Of a stretch of 64,000 nt of DNA, positions 12,288-24,095 are shown piece by piece. Position 1 is the stretch's first letter. Each line of letters begins with the position of its first letter. Origin of the DNA: Karstenula rhodostoma CBS 690.94 (taxonomy: Eukaryota > Ascomycota > Dothideomycetes > Pleosporales > Didymosphaeriaceae); contig MU001502.1 in NCBI GenBank assembly GCA_010093485.1, positions 1,632,057-1,696,056 of the forward strand, given 5' to 3'. The notes under the pieces are model-generated. The model was not told where the DNA came from. It worked only from the letters and a program-made list of their open reading frames with translations, and did no database searches. The position numbers were made by a program, and so were the translations under genes.

Positions 12288-13022
12288 AGCTCCGACACGA
12301 AGTTACGATTCTGATCACGGCGACGGGCTGCTGCGGGGCTGGACGCGTCCGTTGCGTACCTGCATTGAAGGAGTTTTTCGGTTCGACCTGCGTACGCTGG
12401 TCCAGCGGGCGGGGTAATACTTGATCGCGTGCGTGCTTGATCGAGAACGGATTCTCCTCCAGCCCCCATTTTTTTAATTTCTGGATAGACGACTACATCC
12501 GTGTTATACTGTGCTGTAGAGCGCTTGCTTGTGTGCAGATAAACGACTGAAAAGTTGGGTGCGACAAACAAAATGCAGAATGGAGATTACGTTCCTTCCA
12601 GATGTGCTGCTTGCCTGGTGATGTCGTTCGTGTTTTCCAGCCTCCAAATGCTGCATGCGTGTATGTGTCTTGCAAAAGGTGTCGTCCATCTCACAGCAAG
12701 CATCTTCCACGGCTCTGACCGGATGTGCATGCGTAACCTGATGCGGGGTTAGTTGGCACGAGGGCGAAGTACATCAGGTTTGGCCCCAGGACTGGTCGCG
12801 TGCTCAGACAGCCCTTTGCAAAGAGAAACCAGCGCGACGTCTATGTCTGGTGCTGCGTTTACTGTGTACGTAGTAGCATTTGTGGTTCTTGTACATGATA
12901 AAACTAACGCCATTGCCACGCACTCTTTCATGCATCGGCAAATGGTACATGCATCGCAATCATACAGCCACGCCCCACCCCGCAAACACACACGCACTCT
13001 GACAAAGTCCCCTTCGTAAAAC
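12288..13022. other. intergenic between convergent genes
   Basis: 3' regions of the desaturase and Gid5 genes. Nothing else recognisable. Confidence 0.55.
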
Positions 13023-16000
13023 CTACTCTCTCGCCCAACTCCCCCTATGCGCTCCCCCCAACCCCCTCAACCCGCCCAGCCCACTCCCCTCTCCAAAATG
13101 CCCGGGACTCCCATACCCCACTCCGCCAGCCCCAACACCCGCACCAAGCAACTTCCCCAACTGCTCCACCGCCGTCTTCGCCCTCTCCCTCACATCGAGA
13201 TCGATATCCCTCCCCAACCCCCTAGCCCCCTCTTCAAACCCCAGATTCCTAAGTTGCAGCGCGCGCTCGCGCGTCGGCCCTGCGTCGCTGCTGTCCTCCT
13301 CCCAGACGAGGTTATTTATGAACCACGCGCAGGGCAGGCGGACGTCGCGGCGGGGGTGGCTGAGGAGGGGCAGGATGTGCGCCATGAGGGGCGTTTGGGA
13401 GATGAGGAGGGAGCGGTGCGAGGGGCGGCCGTTGGCGAGGTGCACGAGGATGTAGAGGGTTGCGATGATGAGGTCTGTCGCGGGGTAGGCGGCCCAGTTT
13501 GGTTGGGGCGCGGGTTGTGGGTGGGTAGTGGAGAAGGGGGAGAGGCGCGAGGAGGAGGGGGACCAGTAGCTGGGTGCTGAGGTGCCGGTGCTGGGTGCGG
13601 TCTGGGAGGTGGTGGTGGAGGAGGCCGCGGCGTTCTTGGGGCGCAGTTTGGAGTCGAGGAGCTCAAAGAACTCGGTGCGGTTGAATTCGTTGAGGAGGTG
13701 GTCGATCATGTCGCCGGAGGCTTTCTCTTCGGTGATGAAGTTGCGGACGAAATCGAGGGCTTGCTCTTGGATGCGGATATCGTCACGTTCATTGCTGAGG
13801 CTTGTATCATGTTCATCGCTCTTAATTTGTTGGAGGCGGTCGCGAATGTTTGTTGCGCTGGTGTAGCGTGAGCCTGGGCGCTGGTGCCGACGAAGCGAAG
13901 GGATGCTGTCGGTCATGGTGTCTTCGTCTTCAGAGGAAGACGGTTCTTCGTCAACGTCCATATGAGGATCGTCCACTGCATTGAGTATGTCGACTTGCTC
14001 GCCTGCTGCGTTGGGCGTACCCATGCCGAGAGGTGCTGAGGATGCTGCTTTCGATGAAGGCTCGCCGTTGAGCACCTGCTTCAGCCAGCCCACTTCCAAT
14101 GTGTCCAGGCATTTTTTCCTCATTTGTGGCGGGAGACCAAGACATAGATGCTTGAGAGCCCACAGGCTACCGTACCTGAGGTCGAAGTTGGCCGAGCGGC
14201 AATGCTCACAGAGTGTCTCTAGTGCACCGGCTTCGATGATTTCCTGTATTCAATTAGCATCAACCTCATATAGATATTAATAATGATCGGAGCAACGTAC
14301 TGTGCGCATCGGTGACACCTCCAGAACCAAATTCGTAATAACTTCAGTAGCAGCAACCTGCACCTTAACTTTCGGATGAGTCAACAGATCGAAGACAGGC
14401 TGCGCAATCCCGTGATCTATCAAACTCGTCCGCAACACGCTCACCGACCTCGAGAGCGACCTTGTAACCTTGCAAGCCGCAATAAGCACAGCTTCTGGGT
14501 TTCCGTCCTTAGCTGTCATCGAGTTTGCACCCGCAGATTGCGAATCGCTTGTGAATGGGACGAGGGAGTCAATGATAAGTGGCGCACCGCCCATCTCAAT
14601 GATGAGCTTGCGAAATCCGTCCTGGGAATCTGCTATCGCCGCCAACGCCAGCAGCGCGCTTTCCCTGTACTTGTACGCGTGCACGATATCAACGCCTAGG
14701 CCCGGCCTTCCCAGCGTCGATGATGCAGCGTCAATCATGGGATCCCGGACTGCAGGCGCCGAAGATCTCGGCTGCCACAGCGGCTTTGTGGAGGTTGTGA
14801 TGGGATCGAACGACTTCTTCAGGATCTGAATCAGTACAGGTAGAATCTTTGCATCCACTGCGGCACTCTGCAGCGTCTTATTGCTTGCAATGAGTTCCGC
14901 GAGGACAAGAGGCGACCGCTCGAGAACGAATCTCATCTCCTCCCTGTCGGCGGGGTCGAGCATGTGGATCTTCTCCATGTATCTCGTATTTGGGTTCGCC
15001 TCTTCAATCATCTTGACCACCAGCGGTATGACAAGGTAGGAAAAGTGGCGTTCGCGCGTGGGTTTCGACGGGTCGCTCAGAGACCAGCGCTCGCCGAACT
15101 TCTTCAGCAACGCAAGTAGCCAGCACGCAGCCAGGCGTTCTCGACCCTCCCCTCTCCTCGCGGCGAACATGAGCCATGTGAAGAGCGGCGTCTCGGACTC
15201 GTCTGAGATGATGTTCCTGCTCGATGAAGGTTGCAGAGTCTCCATGCTGGGTAACCGCGTGTAACTGCCGCCCTCGCCCGCAGACGATGCAAACGATCCC
15301 AACGCAGGCCAACTCTTGGTATATGGGTCCGACTTGCTCTGCAGAGTCTGCAGCCTCGGGATCAGCTTGTCCCAGGAACTCGCCTGTGGCCCAGTGTATC
15401 CCTCGTACGTCCCTGAAGCTCCCTTCGGCCACGCGAAGAGACTCTGAATGTGCTGCGAATAAACGAAACGCGCCGTGTTATAGTGAGAGTCCTTGATAAT
15501 CGCTGATATGGCCTCTAGAATTTCCGGCAGATACGACCTGGGCAGTGCTTCGGTGTGTCCGTGTCTGCTATCCGGTCTTCGTGACGGGTCGTCCAAGGCG
15601 GCAATCGCAGCCATCTTTGCCGTCAGCAGGTCAAGCACACCCGCATCCAGCAGCATCTTCTTCTGGCCTTCTTCCTGACATGTCTTCGTTATAAGCTGTG
15701 CCGCCGAGGATATCTGCTGGTACACAGTGCGCGACCTGGACGTCTGCGCCAAAACCTCCGCCAAGCTTTCCACCACGGGCTTTGTGTATATCTGATGCGT
15801 CACCGACAGCGACAGCAGCGAGGACGAGTCCCAGAACGGCTTCTCCTGCGCGACAGCATCCACGATCTGGTTGAGCGTCCGCAGCGTGGTGACGAGGAGC
15901 TTCGACGGCGATTCGTTCGGCGACAGGGCCTCGAGGAGCGGCGGGAGCACATCGCCCGCAAGCAGCGGCGTGATGAATGCCGGACCACCTGTATACCCCA

Positions 16001-16381
16001 GGATCAGCACTCACGCGATTTGCGTCTTTCGCGAACATCAGTGTCAAACTCACCGTTCGCCAAACTCCCCACCACGAGCGTAGCCTGGAACCTCAACTCA
16101 TCCTCCCCCGTCCACTCCACCACCGTCTCCCTCTCCTCCTCCCTCTCCCTCCCACTCCCATTCGCGACACCCCCTCCCCTCCTCCTCTTTCCCCCCTTCC
16201 GCGTCTCCGTCCTCAGCAACCCTGCAAGCGGCCTCACGACGCCATGCACGACCGCGAGTTCCTTCCTTTGCTCGTGGCCCACAATCTCGTTCTTCAGGTT
16301 CCGCAGCGCACGCACTTGCGCCTCGGGGCTGCTGGGATTCGCGAGCTCGAGGAGCGCGGGCGGGATCGTGGAGCGGCCCAT
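13023..16381 (-). CDS. gid5: armadillo-repeat protein, Gid5/Vid28 (ARMC8) subunit of the GID/CTLH ubiquitin ligase
   Basis: Scaffold that links substrate receptors to the GID E3 ligase, which degrades gluconeogenic enzymes after glucose shift (family knowledge). Three exons: 16054-16381, 14301-15988 and 13023-14243, giving 1,078 aa in one continuous frame. Visible features: helical armadillo-like repeats throughout. Examples are the N-terminal ALLELANPSSPEAQVRALRNL, a middle block where Leu/Ala-rich helices alternate, and a C-terminal ALETLCEHC...LRYGSLWALKHLC repeat, which is the most ARMC8-like part. An acidic Ser/Asp/Glu insert at ~760-800 and a Gly-rich tail (last ~35 residues) are probably disordered. 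Identification rests on repeat type, length and fungal context rather than a single catalytic motif. Confidence 0.78.
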
Positions 16382-17142
16382 CGTATGCAGCTAGACGTGG
16401 GCGTTGCGCGAGAGAGATGGAGGTGGTTTTATGGGTACGGCAATTGCGGCATGTGAGCGGCGCGGGCAAGCAGCGTGGGTTATGAGTAGAACTCGTAACG
16501 TGGTACCGGGGCGAGCAACGTCGTGGTAGGATGGGTGAGGCTTCGAGGTACAGGTCCAGGCCCAGCGCGGAAGCTACAGCAGGTATCCGGGTGTGCAGCC
16601 GTGGACGATGCAGCGGGGATCGATCAGTCGGCGCACGTCAGGTAATGTGTTTCCTGCCTGAGGACGGAAACCAACATGCGAGCAGGTGGGCAAATAACCT
16701 ATCGATAAATGTCTGGCTTACATGGCTGTCGTCACTGCCGGGGAATTCCGAATCGGGTCTAGAGCCACCGCGATGGCTTGCACGTGATCTGGCTAACTCC
16801 AGGGCTGGAGTACCGCCAGGGTTGTCCCGCATCTACATGAAGGCCAGGTATAAGCTAAGCCCCTTCGCCCTTCGCCAGTCGGCTTATCGAAAGGCAACCC
16901 TAGCATGACTTAGGCTACCAGTAGAAAGTTGACGTCGACAATTCTATTCCATCATGTTCTTGTATTCCTCTGCCTCAGGCATTGGTCGCGCTCAATGCTG
17001 CACCGTCAGCTAACGCTGCCCCGTCCGCAGCTTCTTTATTCCAACAGCCTTTAAACCGCAGTGTTAACATAGTCCTCTTCCTCACACAACCATACTATCC
17101 TGAGTCGTTGGTTGTCCGCTACCCAAAGCGTACGAATTTGTC
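16382..17142. other. divergent intergenic region, gid5 / HET pseudogene
   Basis: 760 bp upstream of both neighbours. No gene, repeat or RNA recognised. Confidence 0.5.
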
Positions 17143-19534
17143 ATGTCAGCCCTCCGGGGAAGGCTGCCATTATCTCGCAACGATGAACATTCTGCACTCA
17201 TTACCGCCATAATCGAATATGACGCCGCCCAGAAAGACTCTTATATATACGGTCCCCTAACAGAGACAGACTCGATCCGGCTTTTAAGAATCCAGCCGGT
17301 CGAGGATATAGATGCTGATTTGCATCTCAGCCTTGCGCATACCACTCTATCGGCCATAACAGCTTCAAACGAGGACCCTTTGGCATTTATAGCGTTATCA
17401 TATTGCTGGGGCCCACAGGTATTCAGAAAGGCGGTGTACATAGAAGTTAGCGATGAAGCTATGCGGATCGCCAAGGAAACCAGCGATACTGTTATCGAAG
17501 AATGCGCGATGCAGAGGCGCGAAGACTTGAAGAAGCAGTTGAGTGAGATGCCACTATCCACGCTTCTTGCTTGGGGTGAAGAAGCAGAGCAGCTTGCCGA
17601 AGATAATTCCAGGAAAGCTGCACACCGATCGTACACCAGTTTCGGCGACGTGAAATCAACACCGAAGCTTCACATCGGCGTTAATCTAAATTCCGCGCTT
17701 CTTCATCTTCGCAAGAGAAGCACTGAAGTCGTCGTCTGGGCTGATGGGTTGTGTGTGCATCGACCAGCGAAACATCCGCGAGCGCAATCATCAAGTGCTC
17801 CATATGCGCGAAATATACCAAAAAGCCAGCAAGACAATTGTGTATCTTGGTGACGAAATGGGTAACACGACACTTTCAGCATGGAACTTTTTGGAACGGG
17901 CCGCCGTTGAGGGAGGCGAGAAGGGCAAGCATAACACACAATATTTCAAAGGAGATTTAGGAGACGTTGAGATTGACGTGCTTACCCGGCCTTGGTGAGT
18001 TTCCTACTACGTCAAGTCCTGGGACTGACGAATCTTTGAGGTTCCGAAGGGTCTGGGTCGTTCAGGAAATCGCCGTCTCAACGAACATCACCATGCAATC
18101 CGGTCAGCACTCTATCTCCTGGGATGACTTCTGCAAGATCGTACTCCTGGAACCAAGAGTCAACGACCGGTATGGATTTAGTTTGCGCAACAAGCAGCTG
18201 TTCGAGAATGTGACGGAATTGTTCCTGACCAGATGCGCTTTTCTCAGTTCATGCGGCCTTCAGCATCTTCTTCCTTCGTGGTACAATGCTATTGGATACT
18301 AGGAATTACGTGGAAACTATGTTCTTGACATGGTGGCACGATCGCGACGCCTGGAAGCAACCGATCCAAGAGACAAATTTTTCGCACTCCTTGGAATTTC
18401 TTCAGGTGTGGATCCGGAGGATCCAAGAATCGCTGTGGACTACTCAAAAACTTTCAGGCAAGTATACGAGGACTTTGCACACTATTTAATTGATGCGGGG
18501 CGAAACTTCGATGTCCTCAGCTACACCGATAGAGGAACCTCGTGGGGCGCCTGGCCAAGTTGGGTACCAGACTGGCGTCAACCAATGCCTACGTCACGGA
18601 GCACTTTGGGCTGCATTGCATCCAATGCAGGAGAAGGGCAGGACAGACAACATGAAACACGCGGCATGAACCACCCTGGTCAAAGGACGGAGAGAATCTT
18701 CATGGTTTTGGGGTAATCATCGGACAGTTACACGAAGTCTCTTCGACCCTCCAGCTGGAAGGTAACGATGAGCTCGCTTTCGAGCAAATCCGACAAGAGT
18801 GCGGAGCAAACCCCGAAAAGATGGAAACTCGAATCTTGGAACGCTGGAAGACATACCCTTGGGGAATAGAGCAACGCTGGAAGGTGTACCCTTGGGTAAG
18901 AGGACGGACCGCACGAGAAGAAGCTTCGAGCTCCAAAATCCGGTCTCCTTTTTGGTCCTACGATAGGCCGCTAGATCCCGATACGAGACCCTGGTATCAT
19001 CATAAGCTTTTTACTCCGTCACTCGGCAAGAAATTGTCCTTGGATCCTAACGAGACGGAACAGGTAGTGTTAGACCACCTGATCCAAAGGTCTCGTCAAA
19101 CACTCGTTTGGACAGACGATTCAAGCATGGCCGTCGAGACCGTACTCGACACATCTTCCATCATCGACAACCGTTGGTTGGGCCTCATGGTTGAACAGAA
19201 CACTTTCGAGCCGAACCAGGCCATTCCCAAGTCAACCACGCTCGATTCATCCACCAAAGAAGGCAAAGCTCGCACCCCAAGCTCGGGAGTGCATCATGCC
19301 CTTGTGCTAGTCCCAAGAGGCGCTGGAGTAAACGACTATGTAGTCTCTCTGATCGGGGCGCGAGTCCCATTAGTGATACGAGCATCGCCTGCTTCCTTGA
19401 AAGATAGGCCCATAAGGAGCCATTTAGTTGGTGAGTGCCTCGTCGAGGATGCTGATGTTGTCGGTTCAGAACCTCGACAGGATACTCTTGGGTCCTTTCA
19501 GTCTCGGCCCTTGCAGCATTTTTCACTCAGGTAA
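17143..19534 (+). pseudogene. HET-domain (heterokaryon incompatibility) gene, disrupted
   Basis: HET-domain proteins trigger cell death on non-self recognition in filamentous ascomycetes. The expected order is visible but in different frames. The frame from 17143 carries IALSYCWG and VVWADGLC; the CIDQRNIRERN motif then continues one frame over from ~17750 at a TGTGTGTG stretch. RPWFRRVWVVQEIA is restored by a canonical 46-nt intron (17995-18040). EATDPRDKFFALLGIS lies after an in-frame TAG at 18300. The C-terminal LVPRGAGVNDYV and HLVGECLV belong to a further frame that begins after the TAA at 18714. A 30-bp segment is duplicated at ~18835-18895. One frame change, one stop and one more frame change argue for a pseudogene. 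The stop and the second shift could each be hidden in non-obvious introns, but the first cannot. Confidence 0.8.
17749..17757 (+). other. GT-repeat frameshift site inside the HET domain
   Basis: The conserved motif needs LC followed directly by ID-Q. The DNA has a GTGTGTG run that displaces the frame by +1 (equivalent to a 4-nt gain, two GT units). Slippage at this dinucleotide is the simplest cause. Confidence 0.6.
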
Positions 19535-19559
19535 TCTTTCGTCCCTATTTCCTATTAAT

Positions 19560-19749
19560 GATTGACTCTTCGCGCGCTTTTGCGAGGGGCTTTCTTAGTA
19601 ATAGTATAACTTTCTTCATGCTAGGCTATACACCTAACCTACCATTCTTTACCTAAATCTTAGTATCTTCTCTGTGTGTTTTGGCGCCCTACAGAGTTCC
19701 TCCATTGCGTTTTGCCGCGGCTTGCAAAGCGCGCGAAGAGTTAATAATC
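19560..19749. repeat. 190-bp element with inverted ends (dispersed repeat family)
   Basis: Left end ATTGACTCTTCGCGCGCTTT faces the reverse complement of the right end, ATTATTAACTCTTCGCGCGC. The right arm is longer and extends through the full family core (GCAAGCCGCGGCAAAACGCAA in reverse complement). TTAAT-rich flanks occur on both sides. This is the only place where two copies face each other at short range, so it may show the intact MITE-like form. Confidence 0.5.
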
Positions 19750-19859
19750 AAACAAGTTTAATCTAGAGCGAAATCATCACAAAAAAAAACAGTTGCCATA
19801 ACAAGTACAGAATAATTTACAAAAAGATATTCCCTTGAGCTGACAGCTCAAAAGTAAAC

Positions 19860-19861
<2 letters not shown>

Positions 19862-19891
<30 letters not shown>
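19862..19891 (+). repeat. poly(A) tract, 30 nt
   Basis: Uninterrupted run of 30 A followed directly by another copy of the dispersed repeat (19897-19928, minus orientation). Could be a retroposition tail or simple replication slippage; length may be an assembly approximation. Confidence 0.7.
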
Positions 19892-19894
<3 letters not shown>

Positions 19895-19896
19895 CA

Positions 19897-19928
19897 CGGT
19901 TTGCAGAAGCTCGCGAAGAGTCAACAAT
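19897..19928 (-). repeat. dispersed repeat, partial copy
   Basis: GTTTGCAGAAGCTCGCGAAG followed by AGTCAACAAT matches the first third of the family in reverse orientation. Confidence 0.55.
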
Positions 19929-20415
19929 GGACGTAATAAATAACACTACAAAAAAGCAAAATAAATTCTACAGCTATTAAGTAGGCAGATACATCTATAT
20001 TCTCACGTCTTGCACACCTTACCCACAACACTACATACTTACACCTACTCATCTACCTCGTAAACAGCTTCTTACGGCCCCATGGCAAAACTACACACCC
20101 AACCATAAACACACGATATCACAAAACCTGCCTCACAACACAGACCTTCTTCACACATCTAAAGAAGAAGAAAATCAGAAGACATAATCGTCACTTAATG
20201 TCATACAATCATAGCTCATCGCTACGTAATCGTCATGAGTCGGTATCTCGTAACCACGCCACCACCCAACCCAACCCCCATTCCATTCCACGCGCCTCTC
20301 GTGTGCAATCCAAACCCCGCCCCCCACCGCCCATCCCACCGAACAAATGAAAATACCGCGATGCAGCGGAGCGTCCGAAGACGGGTTCCGAGACGTTTCC
20401 CCATCCACGAAGGTC

Positions 20416-22925
20416 TCAAATATAGATACCTTCATCCTTCTCCGTCTCCTTCCCCCCCTCAGTGAAGATGACGACGCTCACACACGCCGCGTACGCCTCG
20501 CGAATCGCACACGCCATGCACGTTTCCTTGACGTTGGCTACGACGGCACTGTGGCCGTGGTGCGCACACCACGCCCTCGCAAAGACTTCGTTGTCGCTCA
20601 CGCCCAGCGCCTCGATGGCGAGCACCTTGTTGATTTGCATGTGTGCCGGCTCGGTACTCGCGCTTGCGAGGGCGAGTGCTTTCTTTCCCGGGGAAGAGCG
20701 GGAGGACGTGGGGCGGGAGCGCGACGTTCGGCCGGATTGGCGACCCCAGTCGTGGATGTCGACGAGGCCGTCGTCGATCTTTATGGTGGTGTAGTTGAAG
20801 TCGTAGAAGAGGACTGCGAATGTTAGATAGGCCACATGTGACGAGCTGAGGAGGTTTTACCATGAGGACCCTGGTGGCAAGGAAAGGCGCTGATGAAGTC
20901 GACGTCGTATCTGAGCTTCATCGGCCAGCTCTCGCCACCGCAAGCAAAGAAGATACCCGCGTCGAATACGAGCGGGCCTCCAGCACCCTGCCGAGTGGAA
21001 GACGGTTGCTCCTTGGCAGGCATGAAGCTGAGCTTCTCTATCCGGATGAGGTCGGTCACGTCGTCCAGGTCTGGCATTGGCACTTCGTAGTCGTCAATCG
21101 GGTAGCTGTCCTCTACTGTTCCCAGTGGGTTCGTGCGAGTGTCCATGTGTACAACATCTGCGGGAATGAGCCTCGGATCTGGTGATGCAAGCTGGTGGAC
21201 GCGAACGCATTCTGTGCGCTTAAGATCCGGGGTGTAAATGCATGGTCCAACCCAACCCGCAATTTGCTTCACGCCGCGTGCGGCGCCTAAGACCTTTCCC
21301 ACGATGCTCTGCGCGGACCAGTACGTGTTGGCCCGGTACTGGAAACCCGACGCTTGATGCATATGCGTCAGATATTTGAGCGAATCTCCCGTATCTCGAT
21401 CACAGTCAATCAGACTGTTCATGATCAGCCACGGTAGCGTTCGGCCAGGAAGTATGATCCCAGAGAACCACGACATTGCATCTGCTGAACGGTCTTCCGG
21501 CGGCTTCTCCATCTTGTCCTTTTCCTCGAGAACATAGTCTATCTCGTCCATGTTTGGCCATTTCAGCGTCGCTGCAAACAGCCTCAGTGCATCTTTCTGT
21601 CGCTGCTTACTCTTGAGTTCGAAGCTGAACGTGCTCTGGTTGGCAGACGTTCGGGTCTTCGTAATCTCCATATTCTCTAGCCATCGCTGTGCGACTGCAA
21701 GATCCCAGGCAATGGTAGGAGAGAGGTGCAACGTGAGTTTTCGTTTGAACTTATCCGTGTGCTTTTCAGAGTGGATACGAAGATACAATTCCACCGAAAG
21801 GAGCAGCTGGTGGAAAAATTCCTGCTTCTTGAGCTGATCTGGTGAATCGAAAAACTTGGCGACTACTTGGTTCTTGGGATTGGAGAAATCTTTCCACGAA
21901 GGGTGGCTGAGAATAGCGATGAGGTCGTTCATCTGCTGCTGAATGTCTATATGAGGATGGTCACTGTAGCGCTCTTCGTCTTCAATGAGGGTGCTGTATA
22001 GATATCTATACATCTCGTCCGGATCCTATCAACCAAAGTCAGGCCACTTGAACCAAAATGAAGGCGATACGGAACTTGGACTGACATCTTCCTCGAGGCC
22101 GGCTTCCAAATGCTGTAACCGGTCCAGGATCTGGAGAAACTTTATTTTCCGTGGCTTGACCTCACCAGTGGGTTTGACCGGAGGGTGGGTACTACCCGAC
22201 TTGCTAACATAGTAGTTCAACGTCGTTGTGCCCGCACTCTTCCCATAGGCGTAGGCCATGCAAGGCTGTTCCAGGGAGAGCCATGGGAATTGACTTTCAG
22301 AAGCACCCGTCAGATTCAGGGAGATGTAGCGATAAGCATCTGCCTGAACCGGTCCCCGATCTGTCCTGCTCTGGTGTTCCGAGTCCATGACGGCGTAGAA
22401 TCGGTCATAGCCCTCAGGTGTATTTGGGATCGCGTCGCAATAACCTCTGAACGTAGACGCTCCGGCACATATCAGCTCCTCAGCCTCGGTCGGGTCTAGA
22501 GCCTCGTCCGGCAGGTGGCCGCTCGGTGGCCACCGTCTTGAGCGGCGGAAGTCCTCGAGAGGCGTTGGGTGCGAATACGACTCGGCTCGTCGCGGCGGGG
22601 CAAGCTGGCGGTACGGGAGTATCGCGTCTCCCCCGCTGCTGGAGGGGCGCATTGCGTGGGGATCTGAGCCATGGCGGGCGACTCTGGTGCGCGTCACCAC
22701 GGGACTGGTGCGCGTCTTGGGCACCCGTCCCAGCTGCAGCTGTCCCAGGCCTTCGGTCAATGCAGGCTGCTCTGCGAACGCGAACGCGAACGGGGAGGGC
22801 GCAGCAGGTGCTTCGGGGTACTGGACGCCCCAATTATCGTGCGGTCGCTGGCTAAGCTCCCATCGGCTTATGTCAGTCATATCGTGGGCATGTCGTTCAT
22901 GTATACTGGCGCTTCTGTCCGTCAT
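20416..22925 (-). CDS. conserved-looking fungal protein of unknown function, 800 aa
   Basis: Three exons (22086-22925, 20861-22025, 20416-20813) with GTCAGT and GTAAAA donors close one frame of 800 aa. I do not recognise the family. Residues 1-220 are low-complexity and basic (Ser/Pro/Arg-rich). Residues ~220-700 look globular, with alternating helices. The last ~60 residues hold NVKETCMACAIREAYAA followed by a hydrophobic strand VSVVIF. The CxxC pair with Ala/Glu-rich helix and a nearby AHHGHS could be a metal site, superficially like deaminase ligands, but the spacing is not diagnostic. No signal peptide or membrane helix. Same-strand neighbour is the cyclin gene. Confidence 0.75.
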
Positions 22926-24095
22926 GTTAGCACACGAGCGCGTTGCGCGGGCAGAGGGTGGGATGGGGCGGCTCCACTACCTCAGGTACGCGCGGAGGGC
23001 ACATCACGCCGCCCGCGAAGGAACCTGCGACAGCCATTATGGGGCGAGGACAGGAAATAGCGCGACTCACTCTCATGATACTTGCGCTGCTGCCGCCGCG
23101 AGCAAGACGAGACAAGACAAGACAAGACAAGACAAGATAATATAAGACACGACAAGACAAGCCAGCGCAGCGCGATAGCCGTACAATGTTGAGCACCTCG
23201 AGCAGTAGATGATGGCTTCTCCGCAAAAGGCAGCACACGACCTCTCAAGCGCGCTTCCGTAGGGGTATCGGGTGTCTGAGCGGACGTGGGGGTGGGGATA
23301 ATTCGGAGTGAGGTACGGTTTCAAGTCGCTAAAGAGCACCGAGACTGTTCTTGCATGTCTCGAGCACATGATCGTCTGCGCCTGACCGCTACTGATCTCG
23401 CCGTCTCTGCGGCTGCGATGCTCGAAAGATGCAGCAAGAAAGAGCCACGCATTGCAGGTGGCTAGCCTCACTCTTTGCATCCGATGTGTCCACTGAAGCG
23501 TGCATCGACTAGGATCGTCCGAAACTGGCAATATCATTTGTCCACGTTCACTCCCGAATGGCGCCGCTAGTCTCGAGCGATTCACCTTTCCAGAAGAAGT
23601 CAATTTCGACCCTTCGCAAGACATTTCATTATCATACTACAAGACCCACGAGCCAATCACGAGACACATCGCTCTGCCGTTCCTTGGTGCCAGCGTACCA
23701 CATGCCCGTAAGCCGGAGTACTTGCTTTCCTGCACCATGCAGCAACCTCGACCAAATCCTACGCTGTAGGGGGATGCTTGACCCGTTGTGATACCGAATG
23801 CATTGCCTCTTGGCCAACCGGAACCGGGGCCGACCCGTTCGTATCAAAGCACCCGAGCACGCTTGCAATGCGCCTTTCTCCAGGTACCAGTGCGCCCATT
23901 CATAACCGGTGGTCATCGCCCTGCAGTTGGGGTGGCCAACTCATCAGGCCGACCATCTTTATCCTGACGCCCAGGATACTCTGATCGCGTCTTCTGAGGT
24001 ATGTTCGCCGTGAAATGACGATATCAGATGCAATGACAGCGGAGGAACCGCCGCATTGAAGAAAGAAAGAAAACCGTAGGATATCATTACCGATG
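22926..24095. other. intergenic with GACAA repeat
   Basis: Upstream of the unknown gene and downstream of the cyclin gene. Contains a (GACAA) microsatellite at 23110-23160. No gene recognised. Confidence 0.5.
23110..23160 (+). repeat. imperfect (GACAA)n tandem repeat
   Basis: About ten 5-bp units with interruptions (GATAA, TATAA, GACAC). Non-coding. Confidence 0.8.

Larger units (their letters stand above)
19535..20415. other. AT-rich intergenic block with repeats
   Basis: Follows the HET pseudogene. Contains three copies of the short dispersed repeat (19560, 19663-19749, 19897) and an A30 tract (19862-19891), then C/A-rich sequence up to the unknown minus-strand gene. No coding sequence. 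Confidence 0.6.

Noticed and set aside
22982..23248. Leu/Ser/Cys-rich frame over the GACAA repeat on the minus strand
   Set aside because: It is the translation of a microsatellite (repeated LSCLV), not a protein.
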